The notes: generated by a model not told the origin, from the letters alone. A DNA stretch of 64,000 nt from Clostridiales bacterium (GCA_012719035.1 JAAYBD010000046.1:20323-84322); one strand, 5' to 3'. Shown: positions 45,114-54,193, numbered from the stretch's first letter. Numbers and translations: made by a program.

Positions 45114-45868
45114 TTACGAAGAGAATAATTCCCTGTCTCGATGTCAGAAACGGGCGTGTGGTAAAGGGCGTCAATTTTGAGGACATAAACGATGTTTCTT
45201 CACCTGTTGAGCTTGGAAAATATTACAGTGAGAACGGTGCGGACGAGCTTGTTTTTTATGACATCACCGCCTCCAGCGAGGGCAGGAGTCTCTTTTCGGA
45301 TATCCTGCGGCAGGTTGCGGAGCAGATTTTTATTCCGCTGACAGTCGGCGGGGCAATAAATACCATAGAGGACTTTGACCGCGTTCTAAAATGCGGGGCG
45401 GACAAGGTGAGCGTTAATTCGGGAGCTATCCGAAACCCTGAACTAATTTATGAGGCGGCAAAAAAATACGGCAGCCAGTGCGTTGTGCTCTCGGCTGACG
45501 TGAAGCGCGTTGACGGGCGGTTTATAGTTTTTGCTAAGGGCGGACGCGAGAATACGGGACTTGACGCTATTGAGTGGATAAGGCGAGGAGCTGAATGCGG
45601 AGCCGGTGAAATCGTGCTTAACAGCATAGACACCGATGGGGTTAAAGGCGGCTTTGACATTGAAATGCTGGATGCTGTATGCAGCGTTGTGTCTGTTCCA
45701 GTGATAGCCTCGGGAGGTGCCGGCTCCATAAATGACTTCATTAGGCTTTTCAACGTGCTGCCCAAAGTGGACGCGGGGCTTGCAGCATCGATTTTCCACT
45801 TCGGAGAGGTCAAAATACCTGACCTCAAAGCCGAGCTTCGGAAAAACGGTATCCCCGTTAGATTGTAA
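45110..45868 (+). CDS. hisF: Imidazole glycerol phosphate synthase cyclase subunit
   Basis: 252-residue TIM barrel. Begins with [20 protein letters not shown]; contains [33 protein letters not shown] and [11 protein letters not shown]. With HisH it makes IGP and AICAR. Starts inside the hisA stop codon. Confidence 0.97.
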   Translation: MITKRIIPCLDVRNGRVVKGVNFEDINDVSSPVELGKYYSENGADELVFYDITASSEGRSLFSDILRQVAEQIFIPLTVGGAINTIEDFDRVLKCGADKVSVNSGAIRNPELIYEAAKKYGSQCVVLSADVKRVDGRFIVFAKGGRENTGLDAIEWIRRGAECGAGEIVLNSIDTDGVKGGFDIEMLDAVCSVVSVPVIASGGAGSINDFIRLFNVLPKVDAGLAASIFHFGEVKIPDLKAELRKNGIPVRL

Positions 45869-45885
45869 TGATTAGGAGAAACGGT

Positions 45886-46533
45886 ATGCTCAGCATAGAC
45901 GAACTGAAATTTGACAAAGACGGACTTATTCCTGCTATCGTAGTCGATTATTTGAGCAAAGAGGTGCTTACCCTTGCGTATATGAACCGCGAGAGCCTTG
46001 AGATTTCCATGCGGGAGGGAAGAACCTGTTTCTGGTCACGCTCGCGGCAGGAGTTGTGGCGAAAGGGCGAGACAAGCGGCAACGTTCAGGAGATTACCGA
46101 TATCACAGCGGACTGTGACCGCGATGCACTCATCGTACAGGTCAAAAAAGCAGGACCTGCCTGCCACCTTGGGAACGAGAGCTGCTTTGAGGACAAGCTG
46201 TATGAGAGCGGCATCCCGGGCAATTTTTCGCTTGACAGCCTATACGAGCTTATAAAGGGCCGCAAGACCGAGGGGAAAGAGGGCAGCTATACCACTTACC
46301 TGTTTGAAAAAGGAATTGATAAAATACTTAAAAAGGTAGGCGAGGAGAGCACCGAGGTCATTATTGCAGCAAAGAGCGGCGATAAGGCTGAGACAATATA
46401 CGAGGTATCTGATCTGCTTTATCATGTTATGGTAATGATGGTTGAAATGGGCATCACCAACGAAGAGATAATGAAAGAACTTGCCTCAAGACACGTTATA
46501 GATAAAAAAATTAAGCAGGAAAAGATGGTATAA
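45886..46533 (+). CDS. hisI: Bifunctional phosphoribosyl-AMP cyclohydrolase / phosphoribosyl-ATP pyrophosphatase
   Basis: 215-residue HisIE fusion. The cyclohydrolase half has [30 protein letters not shown] and [11 protein letters not shown]. The pyrophosphatase half has [20 protein letters not shown] and a [10 protein letters not shown] helix. AGGAG is well spaced for the ATG at 45886; an earlier in-frame ATG at 45868 overlaps the hisF stop. A strong terminator follows, so the operon ends here without a histidinol-phosphatase gene. Confidence 0.95.
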   Translation: MLSIDELKFDKDGLIPAIVVDYLSKEVLTLAYMNRESLEISMREGRTCFWSRSRQELWRKGETSGNVQEITDITADCDRDALIVQVKKAGPACHLGNESCFEDKLYESGIPGNFSLDSLYELIKGRKTEGKEGSYTTYLFEKGIDKILKKVGEESTEVIIAAKSGDKAETIYEVSDLLYHVMVMMVEMGITNEEIMKELASRHVIDKKIKQEKMV

Positions 46534-46562
46534 GGTTTTTTAATCGCAGTAAAATGGATTTG

Positions 46563-46606
46563 CAGCCGGACGAAGCGGGTTATACCGCGATCGTCCGGCT
46601 GTTTTC
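46563..46606 (+). terminator. Terminator of the his operon
   Basis: Stem CAGCCGGACGA / TCGTCCGGCTG with an inner GCGG/CCGC pair, then TTTT. Confidence 0.88.
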
Positions 46607-46700
46607 ACTTCCAGCTTGCGTGTTGGAATTTTGGCTGTGAATTTACAGGCTTTTATCGAAGAAGCACTATAGAATGAGGATGCATGAATACTTAATAAAT

Positions 46701-47537
46701 TTATTTTCTATCTACCTCTTCCTTACGGGTTTTTCCGTCCTCAAGCAGCCTGCGCAGTAATGCCGCGTCACCGGAAGCAACTGCGTCACGATACTGCTGC
46801 ATTGAAGCTATAAAAGTATCAAGCTCATTAATAATATTATCTCTGTTTTCAAGAAAAAGTGACGTCCACATATCGGGGTTTAAGCACGCAACACGTGTGA
46901 GATCGCGGTAGCTTCCGGCTGAAAAGCCCTTGTGCTCACCGGCGGTAGGGCTTTTTATATAAGCGTTTGAAATGATATGTGCCATCTGTGATGTGAAGGC
47001 TATAATTTTATCATGCTTTTCCGCTGTGGTAACAGAAATGCGGCTGAATCCGGCGGGCAGAAGCGTTTTCTTTATTTGATCCAGTAAGGCTATATCGTCA
47101 TAGGCATTTGGAACAACTATCATGCATGAACCTTCAAACAGATCGGCGGTGCTGCTTTTAAAGCCGGAGCGGTGCGTTCCCGCCATCGGATGTCCGCCGA
47201 CAAAAGTAAATCCGAATTTTTCAGCAAGCCCGAATCCTATTTCACATATCATTCGCTTTGTTCCGCAGCAGTCTATCACAAATGTCCCGGGTGATACCTG
47301 AGAGGCAATACTTGTAAGATATGCGGCTGCGGCTTCAGGGTAAAGCGCAATGAATATACAGTCGCATTCTTTTATCGTTTCACCCTCAAGCTCACCGTCA
47401 ATGGCACCAGATATTTTTGCAATGTCCGTTATTTGTCTGTCGGCATCATAGCCGAAAACGCTTATGTCTTTGTTTCTCTTGTATGCCTTTGCCAATGAAC
47501 CGCCAATCAGCCCAAGACCCGCGATACCTATTTTCAT
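46701..47537 (-). CDS. tyrA: Prephenate dehydrogenase
   Basis: 278 residues. N-terminal Rossmann domain with GLGLIGGSLAKAYKR and an FGYDAD segment, then the substrate-binding region GGHPMAGTHRSGF and the helical dimerisation domain. It makes 4-hydroxyphenylpyruvate, the tyrosine precursor, in the cytoplasm. No C-terminal ACT domain is present. Its ATG overlaps the aroF stop codon (ATGA), so both are under the same leader control. Confidence 0.93.
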   Translation of the reverse strand: MKIGIAGLGLIGGSLAKAYKRNKDISVFGYDADRQITDIAKISGAIDGELEGETIKECDCIFIALYPEAAAAYLTSIASQVSPGTFVIDCCGTKRMICEIGFGLAEKFGFTFVGGHPMAGTHRSGFKSSTADLFEGSCMIVVPNAYDDIALLDQIKKTLLPAGFSRISVTTAEKHDKIIAFTSQMAHIISNAYIKSPTAGEHKGFSAGSYRDLTRVACLNPDMWTSLFLENRDNIINELDTFIASMQQYRDAVASGDAALLRRLLEDGKTRKEEVDRK

Positions 47538-48538
47538 AGAGACAAAACCTCCCGCACTTTTCTTACCTTTAGGGCAAGCGTATCAAACTGCTCCGGAGTT
47601 ATTGACTGTGCCCCGTCGCACAACGCATGCTCGGGGTCGTTATGCACTTCTATCATAAGACCGTCTGCTCCCGCCGCAGCAGCGGCAAGGGACATAGGCT
47701 CGACTAAACGGGATAAGCCCGTAGCGTGGCTTGGGTCTGCTATGATCGGTAAATGAGTCAGTTCACGCAGCATAGGTATGGCTGAAAGATCGAGCGTGTT
47801 GCGCGTGTAGGTTTCAAAAGTCCTAATGCCGCGCTCGCATAGAATAATGTTTTCATTTCCTCCCGCCATAATGTATTCCGCACTCATAAGCAGTTCCTTT
47901 AGGGTGTTTGCAAGACCGCGCTTCAGCAGAATTACCTTGTTTGTCTTGCCAAGCGATTTCAGCAAATCGAAATTCTGCATATTTCTTGCCCCAACCTGTA
48001 TAACATCAATATCTTCGAAGAGGTCAAGGTCATTTGCGTTCATTATCTCAGTCGCTATGGGCAGACCTGTTTCTTTTTTGGCTTCAAGCAGCAGACTTAT
48101 TCCGTCGGCATGAAGGCCTTGAAAATCATATGGAGAAGTGCGGGGCTTGAAAGCTCCTCCTCTGAGAAGCGTAGCGCCGGAGGCTTTGACATTCTTTGCG
48201 ACTTGTATTATCTGCTCCCGGGATTCAACAGAGCATGGACCCGCTATGATTTGAAAATTTCCGCCGCCTATTTTTGTGCCGCCAATGTCTATTACAGAGT
48301 CCTCCGGATGGAATTTTCGGTTTGAGTTTTTGAACGGTTCACTTATCCTCTTTACGGACTCGATTATGGAAAGGCTCTCAAGCAAGCCGATATCCACTCC
48401 GCTTGTATCGCCGATTAGGCCTATGATGCTCTTATAGCGCCCTTCAGAAACATGCACCTCAAGTCCCATGTTTCTGAACCATTCGCATAAACTGTCCCTT
48501 TGCTGAGTCGTTGTGCCTTGCTTTAATACAGCTATCAT
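47534..48538 (-). CDS. aroF: 3-deoxy-7-phosphoheptulonate (DAHP) synthase, type I-beta with N-terminal ferredoxin-like domain
   Basis: 334 residues. An N-terminal regulatory-type domain of about 70 residues (IAVLKQGTTTQQRDSL..) precedes the DAHP synthase barrel: IIAGPCSVES, LLRGGAFKPRTSPYDFQG, ILLKRGL, IADPSHATG. First step of the shikimate pathway, from PEP and erythrose-4-phosphate. AAGGAG is correctly spaced for the ATG at 48538, whereas the in-frame GTG at 48547 abuts it. An attenuator hairpin ends immediately before the ribosome site. Confidence 0.94.
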   Translation of the reverse strand: MIAVLKQGTTTQQRDSLCEWFRNMGLEVHVSEGRYKSIIGLIGDTSGVDIGLLESLSIIESVKRISEPFKNSNRKFHPEDSVIDIGGTKIGGGNFQIIAGPCSVESREQIIQVAKNVKASGATLLRGGAFKPRTSPYDFQGLHADGISLLLEAKKETGLPIATEIMNANDLDLFEDIDVIQVGARNMQNFDLLKSLGKTNKVILLKRGLANTLKELLMSAEYIMAGGNENIILCERGIRTFETYTRNTLDLSAIPMLRELTHLPIIADPSHATGLSRLVEPMSLAAAAAGADGLMIEVHNDPEHALCDGAQSITPEQFDTLALKVRKVREVLSL

Positions 48539-48552
48539 TTTATTCACTCCTT

Positions 48553-48592
48553 AAAAAAACAGACCGCCCAGATGTGACTCTGTGCGGCCTGT
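48553..48592 (-). terminator. Attenuator terminator directly upstream of aroF
   Basis: On the minus strand ACAGGCCGCACAGA pairs with TCTGGGCGGTCTGT (one wobble and one mismatch) and is followed by TTTTTTT. It lies between a Tyr/Phe-rich leader reading frame and the aroF ribosome site, so it must be read through for aroF-tyrA expression. Confidence 0.85.
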
Positions 48593-48628
48593 ACTTTGAT
48601 GACTGTTCTGCTGAGTATATTCAATACC

Positions 48629-48742
48629 CTAATTAGTCATAAACAAAGGAATTTTTGCAGCGCGAATCACTTTTACCTTGGAAAAAACAAAGTAAAAGTA
48701 ATAATAGACGTATGCGCTTGAAATTTGAAATGCAGATTTCAT
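48629..48742 (-). CDS. Aromatic leader peptide (37 residues) of the aroF-tyrA operon
   Basis: An ATG behind AAAGGAA opens 37 codons. Residues 11-20 read YVYYYFYFVF, with a further Phe at residues 5 and 34: four Tyr and three Phe within ten codons. It lies between a consensus promoter and the attenuator. The Tyr/Phe codons overlap an inverted repeat (ACTTTTAC / GTAAAAGT), and the ribosome-site region CAAAGGAATT is exactly complementary to AATTCCTTTG near the end of the frame. Together these look like a ribosome-stalling attenuator responding to charged tRNA-Tyr and tRNA-Phe. Confidence 0.8.
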   Translation of the reverse strand: MKSAFQISSAYVYYYFYFVFSKVKVIRAAKIPLFMTN

Positions 48743-48835
48743 TTGCTCGTAATTCCTTTGCACTATGATGAGATAGAAAATATTATGCTGCTATTATATC
48801 GCTTTTGAATAAAAATATTACTATGAATTTTGGGC

Positions 48836-48864
48836 ATTGTATCATAAACTAATCTATGTGTCAA
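48836..48864 (-). promoter_or_regulatory. Promoter of the aroF-tyrA leader
   Basis: Minus-strand TTGACA-N17-TACAAT. Transcription would start near 48829, leaving about 87 bases of 5' leader before the aromatic peptide frame. Confidence 0.82.
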
Positions 48865-48991
48865 TCTAAATTTTGATAAATGTAAGGTTTCTGCTGAGAA
48901 GCAAAATGCTTGATCCAAACTGCGCATAGGATGCAAAATAAATTCTTCCCGTCCTTCAGCCGATTCGATGACCAATATAGAGATAATTGGG

Positions 48992-49468
48992 CTATTCCTT
49001 AGTTATAAAATGTTCCGGATAATCACCTATATCGAATATTTTTTCTTTCAAAAATGAGGGATATATTGTCAAAGACTTGAGTTCATCCAAGGGAATCCAT
49101 CCTAATACAACATTGCAATTATCTTTTTGCGAAACAAACTCACCATTATCCGGAATATCTATATCGCCGCATAAGCTTATCTGATAGTAAAATGCAATTG
49201 TATTTGTCAGCTTTTTACTCCACTCCCAAAAGCATTCTTCAACCCAAATTAGTCTTTCGCAGATGATATCCGCTCCGGTTTCTTCTCGATATTCTCTAAT
49301 CAAGGAGTCCGTTGAAGCTTCTCCAACCTTAACATGTCCTCCCGGCAAAGCATATTCAAAACCATCTTTATCACGCTGTACCAGAATTTTGTTGTTTCTT
49401 ATTAATACGCCAACACTTCTAAAATTGCAGATGTAATTATCGCCTTTGAACAACCAATCCTTTTCCAT
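48992..49468 (-). CDS. Nudix hydrolase
   Basis: 158 residues with a complete Nudix box, GGHVKVGEA...REYREETGAD (G-x5-E-x7-R-E-x2-E-E-x-G). Such enzymes cleave nucleoside diphosphates linked to another group with Mg2+. The N-terminal segment NFRSVGVLIRNNKILVQRD resembles uncharacterised MutT-like proteins. The exact substrate cannot be inferred. Confidence 0.88.
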   Translation of the reverse strand: MEKDWLFKGDNYICNFRSVGVLIRNNKILVQRDKDGFEYALPGGHVKVGEASTDSLIREYREETGADIICERLIWVEECFWEWSKKLTNTIAFYYQISLCGDIDIPDNGEFVSQKDNCNVVLGWIPLDELKSLTIYPSFLKEKIFDIGDYPEHFITKE

Positions 49469-49522
49469 TGACCCACCCCGCCTTATATAAAAATAATCAC
49501 CTATTGCATTATAAATTTTTGC

Positions 49523-49565
49523 ATAAAAAAAGACATACCGATTCCTTAACAGAACAGTATGTCTT
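49523..49565 (-). terminator. Terminator of tRNA-Gly
   Basis: Stem AAGACATAC / GTATGTCTT (49530-49538, 49557-49565), followed on the minus strand by a run of seven T. Confidence 0.85.
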
Positions 49566-49576
49566 CTTATGGATTA

Positions 49577-49652
49577 TGGAGCGGGCAACGAGATTCGAAC
49601 TCGCTACCTCCACCTTGGCAAGGTGGCGCTCTGCCAAATGAGCTATGCCCGC
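49577..49652 (-). tRNA. tRNA-Gly (anticodon GCC)
   Basis: Minus strand: acceptor arms GCGGGCA / TGCCCGC, D arm AGCTCATTTGGCAGAGC, anticodon stem CCACC/GGTGG with loop TTGCCAA, and T arm GCGAGTTCGAATCTCGT. CCA is encoded at 49577-49579. Confidence 0.96.
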
Positions 49653-49678
49653 ATGAGCGCTTTGTTAACGTAAAGTCG

Positions 49679-49706
49679 ATTATACCAAAAAAATGGAGAA
49701 TGTCAA
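49679..49706 (-). promoter_or_regulatory. Promoter of tRNA-Gly
   Basis: Minus-strand TTGACA-N16-TATAAT with both hexamers at consensus, ending about 27 bases before the mature 5' end. Confidence 0.88.
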
Positions 49707-49772
49707 GTGCAAGCGCATATTTTGGTTCAATTAATTTTAATTCTTTTTTGAACGAAACAAGGCGGCATATCT

Positions 49773-49800
49773 TTGACAAGAGTGATTTTTTTGTTATACT
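49773..49800 (+). promoter_or_regulatory. Promoter of the mscS-like gene
   Basis: TTGACA-N16-TATACT, 32 bases before the start codon. Confidence 0.8.
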
Positions 49801-49832
49801 AACAGAGACAAAAAAATCAAGGAGTGACGGAT

Positions 49833-50681
49833 ATGGGTTTAATGGATTCGATTGATTCAATACTTGATATTTCTATAGGTACACTGAGCTTAATGAAGGT
49901 TTTGTCGGTCATTGCGGTATTTCTGGCATGTCTAATTGCAATAAAGGTCGTTTTGGGAATATTTGATCGTGTTCAGGAGCGCAGCAAGATCGACAATACA
50001 CTCAAGAGCTTTATGCGAAGCGGCATAAAAACAGGTCTTTGGATAATTGCAATCATAATCATTGTGGATAAGCTCGGCATACAGGCATCGCCCTTTGTAG
50101 CTGTGCTCAGTGTTGCAGGACTTGCGCTTTCCCTTTCTATACAGAGCATACTTTCAAATCTTTTCAGCGGTATCACAACCTTAACAACAAAACCGTTTTC
50201 TTCGGGTGACTATGTAGAATTTGACGAGGTATCCGGTACTGTCAGCGAGGTCGGGCTGTTCTACACTACGATGACTACCGTTGACAACAAGACAATATAT
50301 ATTCCCAACAGTCAGGTTGCGAGCGCTAAGATCGTTAACTATTCAAAACAGAAAAACAGACGTTTGGATTTGACGTTTCGTGTTTCATATGATTCACCGA
50401 CCGAAACGGTAAAGAAAGCTCTTACGGACGCTATCAAAGCCGACGGGCGCATTTTGGATGACCCCGCTCCCTTTGTTGGACTTCTTTCGTATAAGGAAAG
50501 CTCGATAGAATATGTTCTGAGGGCGTGGACAAGTAAAGAGGACTTCTGGGATGTCCATTTTGCGCTTAATGAAGGTATAAGAGAGCTTTTTGAAAAGCGC
50601 GGAATTAATATGACCTATGAGCATGTAAATGTCCATATTGTAAATGATTATAGCAGAAAAACACAAAGCTCCGGCGATTGA
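49833..50681 (+). CDS. mscS: Small-conductance mechanosensitive channel MscS
   Basis: 282 residues: three membrane helices, then the pore-lining TM3 rich in Gly/Ala (VAVLSVAGLALSLSIQSILSNLFSG), the beta domain (FSSGDYVEFDEVSGTVSEVGLFYTT, IYIPNSQV) and the C-terminal alpha/beta domain. It opens on hypo-osmotic shock to release solutes. AAGGAG at 49819-49824 sets the ATG at 49833; the in-frame GTG at 49824 overlaps the site. Confidence 0.95.
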   Translation: MGLMDSIDSILDISIGTLSLMKVLSVIAVFLACLIAIKVVLGIFDRVQERSKIDNTLKSFMRSGIKTGLWIIAIIIIVDKLGIQASPFVAVLSVAGLALSLSIQSILSNLFSGITTLTTKPFSSGDYVEFDEVSGTVSEVGLFYTTMTTVDNKTIYIPNSQVASAKIVNYSKQKNRRLDLTFRVSYDSPTETVKKALTDAIKADGRILDDPAPFVGLLSYKESSIEYVLRAWTSKEDFWDVHFALNEGIRELFEKRGINMTYEHVNVHIVNDYSRKTQSSGD

Positions 50682-50696
50682 CCGGAGCTTTGCTGT
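50665..50696 (+). terminator. Terminator overlapping the mscS stop codon
   Basis: Stem AAAGCTCCGG / CCGGAGCTTT with the TGA stop inside the loop; a T-rich tract follows. Confidence 0.82.
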
Positions 50697-50880
50697 TTTG
50701 AGAGAGAGGATTATATTATAGAGGGGAGAAAATAAACTTGTAGAAGATGGTGAACTGAGTGTTATTCAGTTGCGCTTACTTCAAAAGCTTGAGTTAAGTA
50801 TAAAATGCACTTTTGTACTCGTTATGAATATAATGTGAAAAGTTTATGAACTTATCCATACATAGGAAAAGTGCCAAACT

Positions 50881-52317
50881 TTACCGGTCAATTGTTTTAA
50901 GTCTTACGGTAAATATGAATTCGGTAACACCATCCTTGCTTGTAACCGAAATATCTTCATCGTGATTGTTGAGAATGGTTTTTACGATTGCAAGCCCAAG
51001 GCCGACTCCGTCGCGGTCAAGCCCTCTTGATTTATCGGTTTTGTGGAAGCGGTCAAATATAAAGGGCAGTTCCTGAGGAGAGATGGTTTCGCCGTGATTT
51101 TTGATTGATACATAAGCTTTTCCGCCCTGCTTCCAAAGAGAAATGCCTAAAGTAGTACCGGAGTGGGAAAATTTTATCGCGTTGTCAAGAAGATTATATA
51201 CGACTTGGGTTATAGAGTCCTCGTCGCCGCGGACGATGATGCTCTCTTCGGGAAGCTGTGCGTCGACATCAAGACTATGCTGAGTTATTTTGTTTTCAAA
51301 GGTCAGCAGAGTGCGCATTATGACTTCCGAAAGGTTAAAGCTTCGGTTTAGAAGTGCCGGCGTATCAACGGTCTGTATGCGGCTCATTTCAAGCATTTGG
51401 CGCACAAGACGAGAGAGACGTTTTGTCTCACTCGAAATTGTCGCAAGATACTTGTCCTGCTCCTCTTTGGGGATGGTTCCGTCAAGGATACCGTCTGCAA
51501 AGCCGGCTATGGTCGTCATGGGAGTTTTCAGCTCATGTGAAAGATTGGCAACAAATTCGCTTCTGAGCTGCTCGGATCTTTCAAGAGACTCCGCCATTGT
51601 GTTGAAGGACTCTGTAAGAGCGCCTATTTCGTCCTGACGGCCTTCATCGGCGACACGAGCGGAAAAGTCTCCGTGTGCAAAGCGCCTTGCAGCAGCCGCC
51701 ATCTCATTGAGCGGCTCCGACTGGCGCTTTGAGGTGTAATAGGATAAAATGAGCGCCAACATCATAATTATGGCGGCAGTTGTAACAAATATGGTGGAGG
51801 CTGTGCCCCACGCATCAATTATTGCAGTGCAGTCTGAGCCTACGAATATATATCCGATAAGAACGTCATTATACTTTACGACAATGGGAAGCGCCACAAC
51901 GTAATATGGGCGTTCGTTGTAAAAATTATCAAGAGTGGTCAGACGCTGGAACTGACCGGTCCTGTGGAGTTCCTCCATGACGCTGCTGCTTACCTGCTTG
52001 CCGATATAAGGGGAGACAACTTCCATATCGGAGCTTGATACGACTATGCCCCTTGTGTCCGTTATGAAAATGTGGTTTCCTGTGCTTCTTGCAAGGGAGC
52101 TTATAATAAGGCGCAGATACCATGCATTCAAATCGCCGTTTTCACAGAAAGCGGAAGCGGCTTTTGAAACCTCGACCGCATTTGTTGCGATGCTTTCCCG
52201 CTTCTCGTTAAGAGCAAAAGAGCGCCCGAGAATAACTATGGACGTTCCGAGTATAAAGAAGCTGAGAATGACGAGCATCGCCGTCATTACAAAGTTTTTG
52301 AAGTATATGCTTTTCAT
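50881..52317 (-). CDS. Membrane sensor histidine kinase
   Basis: 478 residues. Helix 1 (about 8-32), extracytoplasmic sensor (about 33-170, HIFITDTRGIVVSSS resembles a Cache/PhoQ-like fold), helix 2 (about 174-194), HAMP (about 195-250), HisKA with phosphoacceptor H261 in NLSHELKTPMTT, and HATPase with N-box NLLDNAIKFS and G-boxes DRDGVGLGLAIVK. Its ATG overlaps the stop of the response regulator gene. The ligand is unknown. The pair has no clear target in the neighbourhood beyond the divergent ABC transporter. Confidence 0.94.
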   Translation of the reverse strand: MKSIYFKNFVMTAMLVILSFFILGTSIVILGRSFALNEKRESIATNAVEVSKAASAFCENGDLNAWYLRLIISSLARSTGNHIFITDTRGIVVSSSDMEVVSPYIGKQVSSSVMEELHRTGQFQRLTTLDNFYNERPYYVVALPIVVKYNDVLIGYIFVGSDCTAIIDAWGTASTIFVTTAAIIMMLALILSYYTSKRQSEPLNEMAAAARRFAHGDFSARVADEGRQDEIGALTESFNTMAESLERSEQLRSEFVANLSHELKTPMTTIAGFADGILDGTIPKEEQDKYLATISSETKRLSRLVRQMLEMSRIQTVDTPALLNRSFNLSEVIMRTLLTFENKITQHSLDVDAQLPEESIIVRGDEDSITQVVYNLLDNAIKFSHSGTTLGISLWKQGGKAYVSIKNHGETISPQELPFIFDRFHKTDKSRGLDRDGVGLGLAIVKTILNNHDEDISVTSKDGVTEFIFTVRLKTIDR

Positions 52318-53006
52318 TTGCTTTCATTCAGCTCAAATTTGTAGCCTACTCCCCAAACTGTCTTTAAAGTCCATTGCTCTGATATACCCTCAAGCTTTTC
52401 GCGAAGACGTTTTACGTGGACATCAACAGTGCGGGAGTCACCGAAATAGTCAAAACCCCAGACCTCATCAAGAAGCTGATTTCTGGTGTAAACCCTGTTC
52501 GGAGTTGAAGCAAGGTGGAACAGAAGCTCCATTTCCTTTGGAGGAGTTTCGACCCTCTTTCCATCCACGATAAGCTCATATGAGTCGAGATTAATAGTGA
52601 GTTTGTCAAAAGTAAGCTTCTTCTCTCCTGCTTTTTCTTCGGGGTCAGTTCTTCTCATAACAGCGTGGATACGCGCCAGAAGTTCCTTCACTTCAAAGGG
52701 CTTGACTATGTAATCATCGGCACCCATATCAAGACCATTTACCTTATCAAACGTTTCTCCCTTAGCTGTAAGCATAATGATGGGGACACGGGAAACCTCG
52801 CGCACCTTTCTGCAAACCTGCCAGCCATCCAGCACAGGGAGCATAATGTCAAGAAGAATGATATCGGGGTTTTCACTCAGCGCGAGACGGACGCCGGTTC
52901 CGCCGTCAGGGGCGATGATTATATCAAAGCCATCCTTTTCAAGATACAGGCGCAAAAGCTCCGCAATATTTCTGTCGTCTTCAACTATGAGAGCTGTCTT
53001 AGACAT
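52314..53006 (-). CDS. OmpR/PhoB-family response regulator
   Basis: 230 residues: receiver domain with phosphoacceptor D53 (IILLDIMLPVLDGW) and conserved lysine in YIVKPFEVKELLAR, then a winged-helix DNA-binding domain (LLDEVWGFDYFGDSRTVDVHVKRLREKL). AAGGACG is spaced for the ATG at 53006. It is the cognate partner of the overlapping kinase gene. Confidence 0.95.
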   Translation of the reverse strand: MSKTALIVEDDRNIAELLRLYLEKDGFDIIIAPDGGTGVRLALSENPDIILLDIMLPVLDGWQVCRKVREVSRVPIIMLTAKGETFDKVNGLDMGADDYIVKPFEVKELLARIHAVMRRTDPEEKAGEKKLTFDKLTINLDSYELIVDGKRVETPPKEMELLFHLASTPNRVYTRNQLLDEVWGFDYFGDSRTVDVHVKRLREKLEGISEQWTLKTVWGVGYKFELNESK

Positions 53007-53185
53007 GAAAACACGTCCTTCCGAATTACTGCATACACGCATACAGATTATATTACTATAGATACTATTATAACAGCGAAGCTTGTAAAAGAGTTAACAA
53101 AATGTAAAAATACCTCTGATAATATTGACAAAACGCATAAAACTGAACTGTGCAAAAAATGCACAGAATGTTTTTTTAATATCAC

Positions 53186-53213
53186 TTGCTTTATTTCGCT
53201 AATGTGGTACAAT
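53186..53213 (+). promoter_or_regulatory. Promoter of the amino-acid ABC transporter
   Basis: TTGCTT-N16-TACAAT, about 40 bases before the start codon of the binding protein. Confidence 0.65.
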
Positions 53214-53252
53214 ATTCGAGCGATAAACAATTATATTGACGGAGGATATAAG

Positions 53253-54140
53253 ATGAAAAATATCAAAACTGTTATTGCTTTGCTTCTGGCAACAGTAATG
53301 TGCTTTGCACTTTTAGCCGGATGCGCTTCAAAAGAAGCTTCGCCCGAAACCAATACCCCTGAAGGCGAAGCGAATGACAATCAAACAGATGATTCTGTAG
53401 TTGACGATTTGGCATACATAAAAGACAAGGGAAAAATGGTTATAGGATACACCCTCTATCAGCCGATGAACTATAATGATGACAACGGCGAATTCACAGG
53501 TTTTGATACCGAATTTGCAATTGCTGTATGTAAAAAACTCGGTATAGAGCCTGAGTTTGTTAACATTAACTGGGAAACAAAAGAAGTTGAACTCAACGCA
53601 AAGAGCATAGACTGCATTTGGAATGGTCTGACGATTGACGAAGATCGTAAAACCAATATGAGCATTACCGTTCCCTATGTTAAAAATGCGCAGGTAATCG
53701 TTGTAAAAGCAGACAGCGATGTTAGCTCAACCGCTGATCTTGTCGGAAAAACAGTAGTTGCGGAAATTGGTTCTGCCGGCGAAATTTTAATAAAGGGCAA
53801 AGGCGAAGTAAAGCCTGAAGAAAACCTTGCAAAGGCAAATTATATTGGTATGAACAAGCAGACGGACTGCCTGCTTGAGCTCAAGTCCGGAACAGCCGAT
53901 GCCGCGGTTCTTGACTGGACTCTTGCTAAGACAGCGACGGGCAAGGGAACGAATTATGCAGATCTCAAAATCGTAGAGGATGTCGAGCTAAATTCGGAGG
54001 AATATGGCGTCGCTTTCCGCAAAGGCAGCAATTTAACGGAAGCTGTCAACAAAATCATTGAGGAACTGGTCGAGGACGGAACCCTGCCCGCGCTTGCTGA
54101 AAAGTACGGTCTTAGCCTTGCGCCGTCGATCGCACAATAA
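53253..54140 (+). CDS. Amino-acid ABC transporter substrate-binding lipoprotein
   Basis: 295 residues. Lipoprotein signal with lipobox LAGC, an acidic Asn/Glu-rich linker, then a bacterial SBP family 3 domain (YIKDKGKMVIGYTLYQPMNY, GFDTEFAIAVCKKLGIEPEF, WNGLTIDEDRKTN). The family binds polar amino acids, cystine or related compounds; the specificity is not readable from sequence. GGAGGATA selects this ATG; the frame is open far upstream, but that part overlaps the divergent regulator. Confidence 0.93.
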   Translation: MKNIKTVIALLLATVMCFALLAGCASKEASPETNTPEGEANDNQTDDSVVDDLAYIKDKGKMVIGYTLYQPMNYNDDNGEFTGFDTEFAIAVCKKLGIEPEFVNINWETKEVELNAKSIDCIWNGLTIDEDRKTNMSITVPYVKNAQVIVVKADSDVSSTADLVGKTVVAEIGSAGEILIKGKGEVKPEENLAKANYIGMNKQTDCLLELKSGTADAAVLDWTLAKTATGKGTNYADLKIVEDVELNSEEYGVAFRKGSNLTEAVNKIIEELVEDGTLPALAEKYGLSLAPSIAQ

Positions 54141-54164
54141 AACAAATTAAAATATGAGCACGAC

Positions 54165-54193
54165 AGGGACAGGGGCGAAAATCCCCTGCCCCT
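54165..54193 (+). terminator. Hairpin between binding-protein and permease genes
   Basis: AGGGACAGGGG / CCCCTGCCCCT stem with one mismatch and a 7-base loop, then TTTC. Such partial terminators usually leave the binding protein more abundant than the membrane components. Confidence 0.7.

Noticed and set aside
48763..48975. Minus-strand open frame of 70 codons upstream of the aroF leader
   Set aside because: It contains a consensus promoter, has no ribosome site, and its translation shows no domain character.
49559..49860. Open frames on both strands across tRNA-Gly
   Set aside because: They overlap the tRNA, its promoter and the mscS promoter and carry no ribosome site.
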